Notes under the pieces: generated by a model
The model's database searches: none
Told to the model about the DNA's origin: nothing
Seen by the model: only the letters and a program-made list of their open reading frames with translations
Position numbers and translations under genes: made by a program
Assembly: GCF_024806495.1 (NCBI RefSeq)
Contig: NZ_JANUFF010000005.1
Location: forward strand, 62,001-126,000
Reading direction: 5' to 3'
From: Chryseobacterium sp. JUb7
GTDB lineage: Bacteria; Bacteroidota; Bacteroidia; Flavobacteriales; Weeksellaceae
DNA length: 64,000 bases
Shown here: in pieces, positions 1 through 8,737 of the stretch
How the letters are laid out: the number at the start of each line of letters is the position of its first letter
How positions within the stretch are numbered: position 1 is the stretch's first letter

Positions 1-1
1 A

Positions 2-394
2 GACAATTATCAGCCTTATTTCTTGAACGACCTCGACAGTAAGTTTGATGATCATGTTTTAAAACTCATTAATGCATCAAAAACAGATACAAGCAATACG
101 CTTTACATCAATTTTACGAGTGGTACAGGTGGAGTTTATCCGCAGACATTAGCAAATGGATACCTGTCGGCGCATCCTCTAGGGACAAACGGAAAATTAT
201 TTGATCACTATGTTCCAAAAGGCGAGCAATGGTCTTCCGAAACAACAGAAAAATTAGGCATTATTCCGATGGATTTCCCTGAAACCCCTTATAATGGAGC
301 GGTAATCGGTCAATTAATCAGTCTGAACAGCTTTACAGCTCCTTCCTCTATTACTGCAAAAGCAGTTCCCTCCATGGAAATGGAAAAAGAATAA
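2..394 (+). CDS. C-terminal part of a phosphatidylinositol-specific phospholipase C-like protein (truncated by window start)
   Basis: The reading frame is open from base 2 and ends at a TAA at 392-394, so only the last 130 or so residues are present. A TTG at 23 is internal, because the frame continues upstream of it (D-N-Y-Q-P-Y-F). The segment with LYINFTSGTGG, a following YPQTLANGYL and a C-terminal GVIPMDFP-like stretch (here LGIIPMDFPE) resembles the end of the PI-PLC X-domain barrel in secreted bacterial phosphatidylinositol phosphodiesterases. The catalytic histidines would lie upstream, outside the window, so activity cannot be judged. The assignment rests on overall resemblance from memory. 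Confidence 0.6.
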   Translation, partial: DNYQPYFLNDLDSKFDDHVLKLINASKTDTSNTLYINFTSGTGGVYPQTLANGYLSAHPLGTNGKLFDHYVPKGEQWSSETTEKLGIIPMDFPETPYNGAVIGQLISLNSFTAPSSITAKAVPSMEMEKE

Positions 395-424
395 TAAAGA
401 TTCTAATACATAAGTTTGATGAGG

Positions 425-454
425 TCCTCTGGAATATTTTTCAGGGGATTATTT
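425..454. terminator. Imperfect hairpin between convergent genes
   Basis: TCCTCTG at 425-431 pairs with CAGGGGA at 442-448 with one non-Watson-Crick position, and ATTATTTT follows. It lies between the end of the plus-strand PI-PLC-like gene and the end of the minus-strand helicase. A terminator role is inferred from position and shape. Confidence 0.4.
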
Positions 455-3148
455 TATCGGGTCCATTTATGAATGTGTTCTATTTTTAAGTTTCTCTTCA
501 TTAATGTTTGAAATCTTAGTTTTAATAAAATTCGCCTTCCTTCTATTGTACGTGTAAAAATTAAATCAGAAGCGGAAAAATTCTTGCTCCATGTATGTCG
601 GAAAAATTCTGCACTCCTTTTATTTTTAGCAAAAGCTTCCGGAAGTGGAAAATATAAACTTTTCTTCATCAAAAAAAACTTATTTTTCTGCTCCAATAAA
701 TATCTTGGATTATCGACCGGAGCAATTAATTCCTGCAAAGTCTGAATAAACTGTGATTTTTCATAATTAGTTCCTCCTTCCAAATGACAGATCGAGTTTT
801 TATAAATATCATTTGAGGTTACTATTTTTAATTTTTCTTCAGGGGTTTGAACAATTTTTTCGTTGATCAGACTTTTCAATACCACATCTCCTATCAATTC
901 AAGGTGTCTTGCTATATTTTTATATTTCAGATATTGTTTTGTTGCTCTGTAAAATTTCCCTCCATAAACACCAATTCCGATAAGACCTGCGACCATAGAA
1001 ACTTTGAAAAAAGCATCTATAGAATGAATATCATCAAAAGATTTAACCAACTCAGAAACAACTTCATATAGAAACGTAAAAAAAGTAGAAAGCATAATTC
1101 CTGAAAAATTGCCTATCATTTTTTTCAGATAGTCCATTTTCAGGTTTTCATTTTCCCTCATTTCTCCAATTGGAATCTGTATTTCTTCAATTAACACATT
1201 TCCTTTACTTAAAGCCATTTTCCAACGTTTAGAAAGACTCTCTCTGTCTCTAGCAAAGGCAAATGTTTGTAAATTAATTAAGGAAAATTCTTTTTTCTCT
1301 TTATCAGCTTTAATACCTAATCGTTCAAAATTATTTTCAATAGAAGGATTATCGTTATTTGAAACTCCAACGAAAGTTTTAAACCGTCTTTTTAAAATAT
1401 CAAAATCCTGCCCACCGTTTTCGTTTTTTTCATCAAAACAGACCAGATGCCAAATATTTCCCGTTTTGTGCGGGTTATCTTTATCTGTCCGAATTACTCT
1501 TCCCCTCATCTGGTTCGAAAGAACAAACGAACTTACGAAACTGGCAAGAATTAAAGTATTCATTTTCGGAGCGTCCCAACCTTCTCCTAAAAGTGATTTT
1601 GTACCAATCAATACCTGAATTTCACCAATCTGAAAAATCTCTGTAATGATATGTACAATATTATGTCTTATACTGTCTGAAATATTGATTAAAAGATAAT
1701 CTGGGTCGTAAGTAAGTTCAGAAACAGAAATATTAAAAATTCCCTTTTTATTGCAAAATCCAACAAAAATACTCTTGGAGGTTTTTGGAATAATTACAAT
1801 ACTTCCGGTAAGAACACCTAGCTTTTTCTTATTTGTATTTTCCCTCCTTAATTTTTCAAAAATGGGAATAGCTCCAATTTTATCGAGTTCTAAATCATTT
1901 TGAGTATTATTAGTTAAAAACTCTTTCTTAATGAAATCTGTAAGAATGACCATTTTTAAATCATCTTGAAGTACAGAATATTCAAAATCAACAATATCTT
2001 TTATTCCCTCAAGCTTTCCAATGCTCGAATTAAATATTTGTGTCAAGTTTTTATTATTAAAAAAACTAACCACCCTTTTATCTAAAAAACCATTCCTTCT
2101 TAATCTATTTTCAAGACTGGTACGATGTTCTTCAAATTGTTTAAAGTTCACTTCATCTACAAACAGATAAAAATCCATTAACTCTTCCAACCAAAAAATC
2201 GAACTCTGGAACAAATTTTTGCTGATCCCCTACAATTTCAAAATGAAGATCTATGATTTCTTTTCCTTTAAAATGTAAATAAACCAATCCGGAAGTATAC
2301 GAAGAAAGATTTTCATAAATCCACTCAAGATAATGTTCTGGATGAAGATAAACCGGGTGATTTTCTAAAGCATGAAGAATAATTTTATCATTTTTAATTT
2401 CTTTGAAAAAATCATGGGCATGTTGATAGTAGTTTTCAATTTTGTGTTGTTCTGTTTCAGTTGGTAAAGTAAAATAGACTAAATCCTGATGTGGACAAAG
2501 ATCGCCTTCAATCATCAATTCCGGAACTGAAATTTCTACATCAACATTCCCATTTAACTGAATATATTTCTGCCATTCCATACCGGAAACATCAAAAGGA
2601 GGTGTTGCTGTAAGCGCAACAATTGTAGGATTAATTTTACTTTTAAGCTCGATCAAACTCTTCCACCAAACATTTTTCAGATGGTGAGCTTCATCCAGAA
2701 TGAAAGTTCCTACTTTTTGCTTTTTAAGATTTTTTATAACATTTGAAATATTTGACCCGAAAACTTCTTCAGCAAAACTTTCATCATCAAGCTCATTTTC
2801 ACTTAAATTATTACATGCAGCATGAATTCCCTGATATGTTGTAACGGTAACAAAGCTTGGATTTTTAATATCTATTGAAATCCAATCGGGAGTATTTTCC
2901 TGCTGCAAAAACAATTCGCAAAATCGATAAACCCATTGATTTCTTATTGCCAAGGTCGGAGCAACAATAAGTGTAGGCTTGTCAAGACGAAGCATCATTT
3001 CTAAACCCAGAACCGTTTTTCCCGAACCGGGAGGTGCTACAATATGCAGATGATTATCATATAAATAATCATTCGCATTATCTAAAAAAAATTTCTGGTA
3101 TTTTCTCCAGTTATATTTAAATCTTAAATCTTTGGGAAACGAATTCAT
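454..3148 (-). pseudogene. SF2 DEAD/DEAH-box helicase with two hydrophobic segments, interrupted by a +1 frameshift
   Basis: Two overlapping frames (3148 to 2153 and 2214 to 454) together encode one helicase of 897 residues. The first holds Walker A APPGSGKT (38-45), DEAH (152-155) and TATP (180-183). The second holds GEGWDAP (about 521-527) and QMRGRVIR (about 546-553) in joined numbering, the motif V and VI signatures of helicase domain 2. Removing one base from a T6 run (plus-strand A6 at 2196-2201) gives the continuous sequence EFDFWLEELMDFY. After the helicase core come two hydrophobic stretches (about 680-700 and 712-730), suggesting membrane association, and then a C-terminal region I do not recognise. 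It is the last gene of a four-gene minus-strand set, 43 bp after the glycosylase. The shift could be a real mutation or a homopolymer sequencing error. The family is certain as an SF2 helicase, but its role is unknown. Confidence 0.8.
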
Positions 3149-3191
3149 TTAGTGAAAATTTTATGAAAAGCTTTCTATGTTTGCCTTTATT

Positions 3192-3878
3192 CTATTTTTT
3201 CAAAGCCAAAATATACTTATCAATATACAATTGTTTCTCTTTCGATTTATATTGCTGAATATATCTCGGATGCTCCAACACAGTCATTCTATCGAAAAGC
3301 TGAGCTTCTTTATTTAATTTTGAAATAAAATCAGCATTCTTTTTTCCTAAAACAAAAACTTCTGAAGTATCAAGATTTAAACTTATATGTTTTTTCAGAG
3401 AATCGATCATAAAATCTTTGACCTTACTGAAAAGCTCTTTGTCATCATAATAATTGGCATTCAGCCACCCGCTTTTTGATTTTCTTACAATCGCCAAAGG
3501 AAAAGGTGAATTGATATAAATATCCTTGTAAAAATCATCTGCTCCACCATACTCTGCTATCATATCATACATAAAAACAGAGGATATTTCGTGTGTATGA
3601 GCGGATTTCATTTTGATTCCACAAACACTTTCCAATCGTTTTGTATCAGTGAACGGAACTCCGGTAACTCCCGCACCATGACGACTTGGGTTTATTCCAA
3701 TAATGAACTTCCTGTTATCGGAATCATTGTAATATTTTTGATAAAACTTTTGCATGACAACCATTGTTTCAGGATTATCAAGATAAGGATTCAATACCTG
3801 AAAATCTTTAGGAAGATCTCCTGTATATTTTAAATTTTGATTAAACTCAACAACTTTATCCGCAAAAGTTTTATTCAT
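3192..3878 (-). CDS. SMUG2-type uracil-DNA glycosylase family protein
   Basis: 228 residues. The segment IGINPSRHGAGVTGVPFTD (about 61-79) is the motif-1 loop of the SMUG/UDG superfamily, which holds the deaminated base, and LEHPRYIQQY near residue 205 supplies the HP-containing motif-2 loop that enters the DNA minor groove. Length and motifs match the SMUG2 (DUF4918) family common in Bacteroidota. The expected activity is excision of uracil or related deaminated bases. The gene is 36 bp after the DUF4241 gene and 43 bp before the helicase on the same strand, so co-transcription is likely. There is no signal peptide, so it should be cytoplasmic. The family call is firm; substrate range is not visible from sequence. 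Confidence 0.82.
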   Translation of the reverse strand: MNKTFADKVVEFNQNLKYTGDLPKDFQVLNPYLDNPETMVVMQKFYQKYYNDSDNRKFIIGINPSRHGAGVTGVPFTDTKRLESVCGIKMKSAHTHEISSVFMYDMIAEYGGADDFYKDIYINSPFPLAIVRKSKSGWLNANYYDDKELFSKVKDFMIDSLKKHISLNLDTSEVFVLGKKNADFISKLNKEAQLFDRMTVLEHPRYIQQYKSKEKQLYIDKYILALKK

Positions 3879-3914
3879 ATTTAGTTTTTAAGAAAAACGA
3901 AATTTTCAGGCTGA

Positions 3915-4649
3915 TCACTCTACATCATCCTCATCTCCATCTTCACTTAAAGCCAATTCAATATCAATAAATTGAATGTACAAACCGCAAATTTCTTCAT
4001 TGGCATCGTAAGCAAAATACACAGGATAAGTTCCGTCTCCAAAACCACTTGCAAACATAGGAATCTGATATTCCGTATTTGGAACTTTCCAGTTGATCCA
4101 ATCTCCCGCATCTCTTTGATTTTTTGGATTGTCTTTATAGCTTTGTTCGAAAAGTCCGGCAAAATAATCATCATAAAAATTGTCGACATCAGTTTCAGCC
4201 ACAAATTTATCCACAAAAGGAAGCACTTCTTTATCGGTAATGCAACCTAGACCGGCATCTACTCCAAAACCAAAAAAATCATCTTCGGTAACGTCTTCCA
4301 ATTCTTCAATCCCGACTAAAGCTTCTCTGTAAACAACAGGCTTTTCACCGGTAAACTCAACTTTTACAACAGCATACCTGTCGCCCCAATCTTCAGATTT
4401 TACTACGGAAATCGTCACTGGAAAATTTCCTTTCGGAGCCTGAACAAAATAAGGTGACTGATTACCATTCAAATCAACAAGCGGATCTCTCACAACTATT
4501 TTTCCGGAAGGGAGAGAAACATTTCCAATTTCCATTGTTTCGATTTGTTGACCAGCAATTTCATTTAAAGTGAAGTAAGATTCAAGGTCTGTTGGACAAA
4601 CCAATATATTTTTCACATCTTCGTACTTCTGCATCCAGTTTTCTTTCAT
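3915..4649 (-). CDS. DUF4241 domain-containing protein
   Basis: 244 residues, acidic, without signal peptide or membrane segment. The C-terminal half carries GFGVDAGLGCITD (about 126-138) and ASGFGDGTYPVYF (about 200-212), the two glycine-rich signatures I associate with DUF4241. The N-terminus has a short beta-rich segment with PSGKIVVRDPL. The biochemical role of the family is not established. It is often found next to SMI1/KNR4-like and other immunity-type proteins, as here, where an SMI1/KNR4 gene lies 46 bp upstream. A role in immunity to a polymorphic toxin is possible but is inference, since no toxin gene is nearby. Confidence 0.75.
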   Translation of the reverse strand: MKENWMQKYEDVKNILVCPTDLESYFTLNEIAGQQIETMEIGNVSLPSGKIVVRDPLVDLNGNQSPYFVQAPKGNFPVTISVVKSEDWGDRYAVVKVEFTGEKPVVYREALVGIEELEDVTEDDFFGFGVDAGLGCITDKEVLPFVDKFVAETDVDNFYDDYFAGLFEQSYKDNPKNQRDAGDWINWKVPNTEYQIPMFASGFGDGTYPVYFAYDANEEICGLYIQFIDIELALSEDGDEDDVE

Positions 4650-4695
4650 ATAATTATTTTAGTAATTGATTTTATTCTTTAAAAATAGGCATCAT

Positions 4696-5232
4696 TTAAT
4701 CCAAATCAAAATCTTCTTCGTTTTTTAAGCCTTTTATAAAAGTTTCAAAATCTTTTGCCAGAAAAATTTTCCTGTAATCTGCTTCCTGATCTACGTGTAC
4801 GACTTCCGGTTCGCCATCTTTTCCACATTTTGAATAATCCAGTAAAATCATATCATGCCCCGCAGACGGACAATCGGCAATATAAACACCATCATCCGGA
4901 TATCCCCATTCTTCCATCATAAACCGACTTCCCAGTTCGCCACAAACTGAATATGTTTTTTCTCTTCCAATTCCCATAATTCCGGTGATTGCGACATGGT
5001 CATCTGCCCAAGAATTACTTTCTGCTGTTGGAAAACAGCTTTTTTCAACCAATCCTCCGTTCTGGATTCTCATTAATTCGATATAAGAAGCCGGAAGTTT
5101 ATAGCCCAATTCGTTTTCAACAGAAGCAATCATTTCATCTTCCGGAAATTCCTCGATGTAATCTCTTACTGAATAACTGCTTTCACTCCAGAAATCGGTG
5201 AAGTCAAAGTCTTTGAAAAAGTGTAGATTCAT
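4696..5232 (-). CDS. SMI1/KNR4 family protein
   Basis: 178 residues, acidic and predicted soluble. The segment ENELGYKLPASYIELMRIQNGG (about 39-60) is the hallmark N-terminal helix and turn of the SMI1/KNR4 (SUKH) fold, followed by G-I-M-G-I-G-R and the WGYPDDGVYIADCPSAGHDMILLDYS core. Family members act in yeast cell-wall signalling and, in bacteria, mostly as immunity proteins that neutralise toxic nucleases or other polymorphic toxins. It is the first gene of the minus-strand set 5232-454. No toxin is visible beside it, so it may be an orphan immunity gene or a general adaptor. Confidence 0.85.
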   Translation of the reverse strand: MNLHFFKDFDFTDFWSESSYSVRDYIEEFPEDEMIASVENELGYKLPASYIELMRIQNGGLVEKSCFPTAESNSWADDHVAITGIMGIGREKTYSVCGELGSRFMMEEWGYPDDGVYIADCPSAGHDMILLDYSKCGKDGEPEVVHVDQEADYRKIFLAKDFETFIKGLKNEEDFDLD

Positions 5233-5332
5233 ATTTTGTTTTAAATAAATGAGATTCTGATTTTACTGTAAAAGTAATTATCATTTTTAATTAAAAACAT
5301 TTCTTTAACTAAGATTTTTATGGAGCATCAAT

Positions 5333-5388
5333 AATCTTGTCAAGATTTAAAACCTTGACAAGGATAGGAGCTTGCAACAGACTTCACA
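5333..5388. repeat. REP palindrome copy 1, downstream of the RAYT gene
   Basis: An imperfect palindrome built on CTTGTCAAG...CCTTGACAAGG (5333-5365) is followed by a tail ATAGGAGCTTGCAACAG and GACTTCAC (to 5387). The same stem and a related tail recur at 5739-5785 and the stem again at 6029-6065. Position next to a REP-associated transposase identifies it as a REP-type element. Confidence 0.75.
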
Positions 5389-5396
5389 ATGAAAAG

Positions 5397-6008
5397 CTAA
5401 AACTCAAAATCAATCATTTTTTTGTGTGACATTATAAAATTTTCTCTATCATCAAATAATTTAATAACCTCGTGCCTTTTCAATAACGTTTTTGAATTAC
5501 TTAAAATAGATTGGTAAGAAGAAAAGCTATACTTTGAAAAATCATCTATAATTGAATGATGTAATGGGTTTTGGTGAATATAAATAATTGTATTGATTAA
5601 ATATTCATCTGAAGTAATCAATTTTCTTTTAAATGGAGATTCTATCAAAGCTCCATGTTTATTGTTTTCTTTATTAAAAGCTTGAGAATAAGAATTGAAA
5701 ATTCGAGAAAATTGTTTTGAGAAAATATTTTGTGGTGAGTGAAGTCCTATGCAAGCCTTGTCAAGGTTTTGAACCTTGACAAGGCTCTCCAATTCAAAAT
5801 CAGATTTTATCTTAATTAAAAAATGAAAATGATTAGACATAAGACAATATGAATAAACATCACAAACCGGAGTAAGAAATTCCGAAATTTTACTTAGGAG
5901 AAACAAATAATTCCGATCGGATTTAAAGATATCTTCTCCGTTAATTCCTCTATTGTAAATATGATAGTAACAATCTGCTTCAATTGGTGTGGTTCTAATA
6001 TCTGTCAT
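5397..6008 (-). CDS. REP-associated tyrosine transposase (RAYT, IS200-like Y1 transposase fold)
   Basis: 203 residues from the ATG at 6008. A longer frame would begin at a TTG inside the REP palindrome at 6041, which I judge too far upstream. The start YYHIYNRGINGEDIF (about 16-30) is typical for RAYTs. SNHFHFLIK (about 67-75) supplies the HUH metal-binding motif, and YIHQNPLHH (about 147-155) holds the presumed catalytic tyrosine. RAYTs cut and join single-stranded REP hairpins and are thought to spread them while not moving themselves like a classical IS. The gene is bracketed by matching palindromes (5333-5388 and 6029-6065), and a third copy is embedded in the coding frame at 5739-5785, encoding about residues 75-90. 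Confidence 0.88.
   Translation of the reverse strand: MTDIRTTPIEADCYYHIYNRGINGEDIFKSDRNYLFLLSKISEFLTPVCDVYSYCLMSNHFHFLIKIKSDFELESLVKVQNLDKACIGLHSPQNIFSKQFSRIFNSYSQAFNKENNKHGALIESPFKRKLITSDEYLINTIIYIHQNPLHHSIIDDFSKYSFSSYQSILSNSKTLLKRHEVIKLFDDRENFIMSHKKMIDFEF
5739..5785. repeat. REP palindrome copy 2, inside the RAYT coding frame
   Basis: GCCTTGTCAAGGTT (5755-5768) and AACCTTGACAAGGC (5772-5785) form a perfect 14-bp stem with a TTG loop. The adjoining GTGAAGTCCTATGCAA (5739-5754) corresponds to the tail of copy 1 in opposite orientation. It is translated as VKVQNLDKACIGLHS within the transposase. Confidence 0.85.
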
Positions 6009-6028
6009 TTCATTTGTGTGTTTTCCTT

Positions 6029-6065
6029 TAATCCTTGTCAAGGTTCAGAACCTTGACAAGGATTA
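6029..6065. repeat. REP palindrome copy 3, upstream of the RAYT gene
   Basis: Perfect inverted repeat with 17-bp arms (TAATCCTTGTCAAGGTT and its complement) and a CAG loop, lying 20 bp upstream of the RAYT start. It shares the CCTTGTCAAGG stem with copies at 5333 and 5755. Confidence 0.85.
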
Positions 6066-6070
6066 AAAAT

Positions 6071-6102
6071 AAAAAATCCCTTTCAGTAAAAACCAAAAGG
6101 GA
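6071..6102 (-). terminator. Intrinsic terminator of the paa cluster
   Basis: On the minus strand TCCCTTT (6102-6096) pairs with AAAGGGA (6083-6077), followed by a T6 run. It is placed 25 bp after the paaZ stop and marks the end of the phenylacetate transcription unit. Confidence 0.75.
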
Positions 6103-6127
6103 CTATAAAGTTATATTTTATTTTGAA

Positions 6128-8623
6128 TTAAATCAATCCAAACTGCTCAAAATGATGGGTAAAATGTTTTTTGTGCATCAGTTCCCACATTTCTTTGTTT
6201 AATTTCCCGAAGACAAAATTCATGTGCTCTGCTTCTGGATTTTCTTTATAATAAATTACGAATTTCTTTAAATTATCCATGAAAGACTGTTTTGCAGCAT
6301 CTAAATTTTTATGTCTTAGATCTAATAATTTTTCATCTTCAGCCAAGAAAGGCGCAGGGAAATCTTTCGGCATTTTTCTGTGATTATACAGAGAATCCTG
6401 CCATTTTTCCAATTGCTCTTCAGGAGTGAAACATTTATCCGCTTCAGGCTCACCTAAACTTACTAAAACGCCATGTTCCAAATGCTCAATCATTTGCTGA
6501 GGAGACATTTTTCCCCAACCTGGCTGGGTCGATTCAGTTAAGCCATTTAAAGCTTTTTGAATATTTTTTAAGTTTAAATCGATGAAAGGAGAATGTTTTG
6601 CCACCAATGTTAAAATAGTCGCTACACAAACAATCTCATCTCTTTGATTTACCACTTCAACCAACCATTTCACAACTCCGGAAGGAATATTTCTTCCTTT
6701 TACTCCTCTGTTGATTTTTTCTTTTGCCGTTAAATAAACCGTAATCGTATCTCCCGCATAAACAGGCTTGAAGAACGAACAGTTTTCCAATCCGTAATTC
6801 GCAATAACAGGTCCTTTTTTTCCTGAAACAAATAATCCGGCTGCCGCAGAAAGGATGAAATATCCATGAGCAACGGTTTTATCGAAGATAGTTCCTGTCA
6901 AGCTCGTTGCATCCGTGTGTGCGTAGAAATGATCCCAAGAAACATTGGAGAAATTCACGATGTCTGCATCAGTTACCGTTCTTCCTGCTGTTTCTAAAGA
7001 ATCTCCAACCTCAACTTCTTCGAAATATTTCTGGAAAGGATGTTTATCTGAATATTTTTTCTCAGCGCCTTGCTGATAAATTTTAGTAATTGCCGTCAAA
7101 GTATCCGGAGACCCTTGAATCGCTGTCTTTTGAAGGAAGAAATGAAGACCGCCTAAACCACCCATTTCCTCACCACCACCTGCTCTACCGGGACCACCGT
7201 GCATTAAAGTAGGAAGTGGAGAACCGTGCCCAGTACTTTCTTTTGCATTATCTCTGTTTAAAACGAAAATTCTACCGTGCTGAGAAGCCATTTTCCACGA
7301 AGTTTCTGCCACAAATTGATCATCGTGAGAAATGATAGACCCCACCAAACTCCCTTTTCCTCTTTTAGCCAAAGCAGCTGCTTCTTCCGCATCTTTGTAA
7401 GGCATTAACGTAGAAACTGGTCCGAAAGCTTCGACATCGTGAGAGATATTTTTTGTAAACGGAGAATCGTTCAAGAACAATTTTGGACTCATAAATGCTC
7501 CATTTTCATAGTTGGCATCTATCAATTCGTGCTGTCCGTCATAAACAAGCTCTGTTTCCGCTTTTAATAAATTTATTTTTCTTAAAACCTCATCATACTG
7601 CTGTTTTCCAACCAAAGAACCCATTCTTGTTTCTCTGCTCAACGGACTTCCTATTTTTGTCTGGTCTAAAGCTTTAGATAAAGCATTCTGAACGTCTCCT
7701 ATTAAGTTTTCAGGAACGATAATTCTTCTGATCGCTGTACATTTCTGTCCGGCCTTCGTGGTCATTTCGTTACGAACTTCTTTGATGAATAAATCAAATT
7801 CAGGAGTTCCCGGTTTTGCATCCAATCCAAGAATTGAACAGTTCAAAGAATCTGCTTCCATGTTGAAACGAACAGCATTTCCTGCAATTGATGGTAAAGA
7901 CTTTAATTTTCTACCTGTCGTTGCAGAACCTGTGAACAACACAGAATCTCCATCCTGAATATAATCCAGAATATTTCCCGGTTCTCCACAAACCAACTGA
8001 ACAGCTCCTTCCGGAAGAATTCCGCTTTCAATCATATCCTGGAAAACTGCGTTCGTTAAATATGAACCAAACGGAGAAGGCTTCACGATAGACGGAACAC
8101 CTGCTAGCAACGATGTGGATAACTTTTCCAACATTCCCCAAACAGGAAAGTTGTACGCATTGATTTGTACTGAAACTCCTTCACTCGGTGTTAAAATATG
8201 AGTTCCCAGAAAAGTTCCGTTTGCTGAAATTTTCTGAGTTTCTCCATCTACCCAAAAAGGAGTGTTTGGAAGCATTCTCTTCGCCAATCCCGAATACGTA
8301 AAGAAAGTACCGAAACCTCCTTCAATATCTACCCAAGAATCAACATGAGTTGCCCCTGTTTTATATGATAAATCGTAATATTTTTTCTTTCTTTCTAAAA
8401 GGTAAAGTGCTACTTTTTTCAACATTTCCCCACGATCATAGAACGTCATGGATGAAAGATTTTTGTAACCTACTGTTCTTCCGTAATCTAAAGCCTGTTC
8501 AAAATTCAGTCCTTCTGTATCGGAAACAGCAACCTGTTCTCCTGTCACAGCGTTGTACAAAGGGATTCCGTTTCCAGAGCCTTCTATCCATTCACCGTGG
8601 ATATAGTTTTTTAACTTTTCCAT
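6128..8623 (-). CDS. paaZ: PaaZ: oxepin-CoA hydrolase / 3-oxo-5,6-dehydrosuberyl-CoA semialdehyde dehydrogenase with an extra C-terminal domain
   Basis: 831 residues, against about 680 for the usual PaaZ. Residues 1-520 are an aldehyde dehydrogenase with the catalytic pair Glu256 (FNMEADS) and Cys295 (GQKCTA). About 530-680 is a MaoC-like hot-dog hydratase with [12 protein letters not shown] and [15 protein letters not shown]. Together they open the oxepin-CoA ring and oxidise the resulting aldehyde. The extra 150 residues (about 684-831) include [18 protein letters not shown] and a His-containing end ([12 protein letters not shown]), resembling DinB/DUF1569 four-helix proteins; this part is a fusion of unknown role. 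It is the last gene of the paa cluster, separated from the esterase by an inverted repeat. Confidence 0.93.
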   Translation of the reverse strand: MEKLKNYIHGEWIEGSGNGIPLYNAVTGEQVAVSDTEGLNFEQALDYGRTVGYKNLSSMTFYDRGEMLKKVALYLLERKKKYYDLSYKTGATHVDSWVDIEGGFGTFFTYSGLAKRMLPNTPFWVDGETQKISANGTFLGTHILTPSEGVSVQINAYNFPVWGMLEKLSTSLLAGVPSIVKPSPFGSYLTNAVFQDMIESGILPEGAVQLVCGEPGNILDYIQDGDSVLFTGSATTGRKLKSLPSIAGNAVRFNMEADSLNCSILGLDAKPGTPEFDLFIKEVRNEMTTKAGQKCTAIRRIIVPENLIGDVQNALSKALDQTKIGSPLSRETRMGSLVGKQQYDEVLRKINLLKAETELVYDGQHELIDANYENGAFMSPKLFLNDSPFTKNISHDVEAFGPVSTLMPYKDAEEAAALAKRGKGSLVGSIISHDDQFVAETSWKMASQHGRIFVLNRDNAKESTGHGSPLPTLMHGGPGRAGGGEEMGGLGGLHFFLQKTAIQGSPDTLTAITKIYQQGAEKKYSDKHPFQKYFEEVEVGDSLETAGRTVTDADIVNFSNVSWDHFYAHTDATSLTGTIFDKTVAHGYFILSAAAGLFVSGKKGPVIANYGLENCSFFKPVYAGDTITVYLTAKEKINRGVKGRNIPSGVVKWLVEVVNQRDEIVCVATILTLVAKHSPFIDLNLKNIQKALNGLTESTQPGWGKMSPQQMIEHLEHGVLVSLGEPEADKCFTPEEQLEKWQDSLYNHRKMPKDFPAPFLAEDEKLLDLRHKNLDAAKQSFMDNLKKFVIYYKENPEAEHMNFVFGKLNKEMWELMHKKHFTHHFEQFGLI

Positions 8624-8634
8624 ATAATATTTAA

Positions 8635-8736
8635 TTTAACGATGTATCAATTTAACAGTTTACTAATGAGATGCTTCGACAGGCTCAGCATGACAGCACG
8701 AATTGTTATATTGATATATTTTTAGATTGTTACATT
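8635..8736. repeat. Intergenic inverted repeat, paa family, between esterase gene and paaZ
   Basis: AT-rich arms of the type AACGATGTATCAATTTAACA and the inverted AATTGTTATATTGATATATT flank a core GAGATGCTTCGACAGGCTC...AGCATGACA. The same arms recur at 10204, 11556/11987, 13947, 14838, 16634 and 17682. Confidence 0.75.
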
Positions 8737-8737
8737 T

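Noticed and set aside
2193..2205. T TTT TTG heptamer at the helicase frame break as a programmed -1 frameshift site
   Set aside because: The second frame is +1 relative to the first. A -1 slip would reach a TAA within a few codons. A single inserted T explains the data better.
6009..6041. Longer RAYT start at the TTG at 6041
   Set aside because: It lies inside the REP palindrome, and the extra residues are not typical. The ATG at 6008 directly precedes the conserved YYHIYNRG start.
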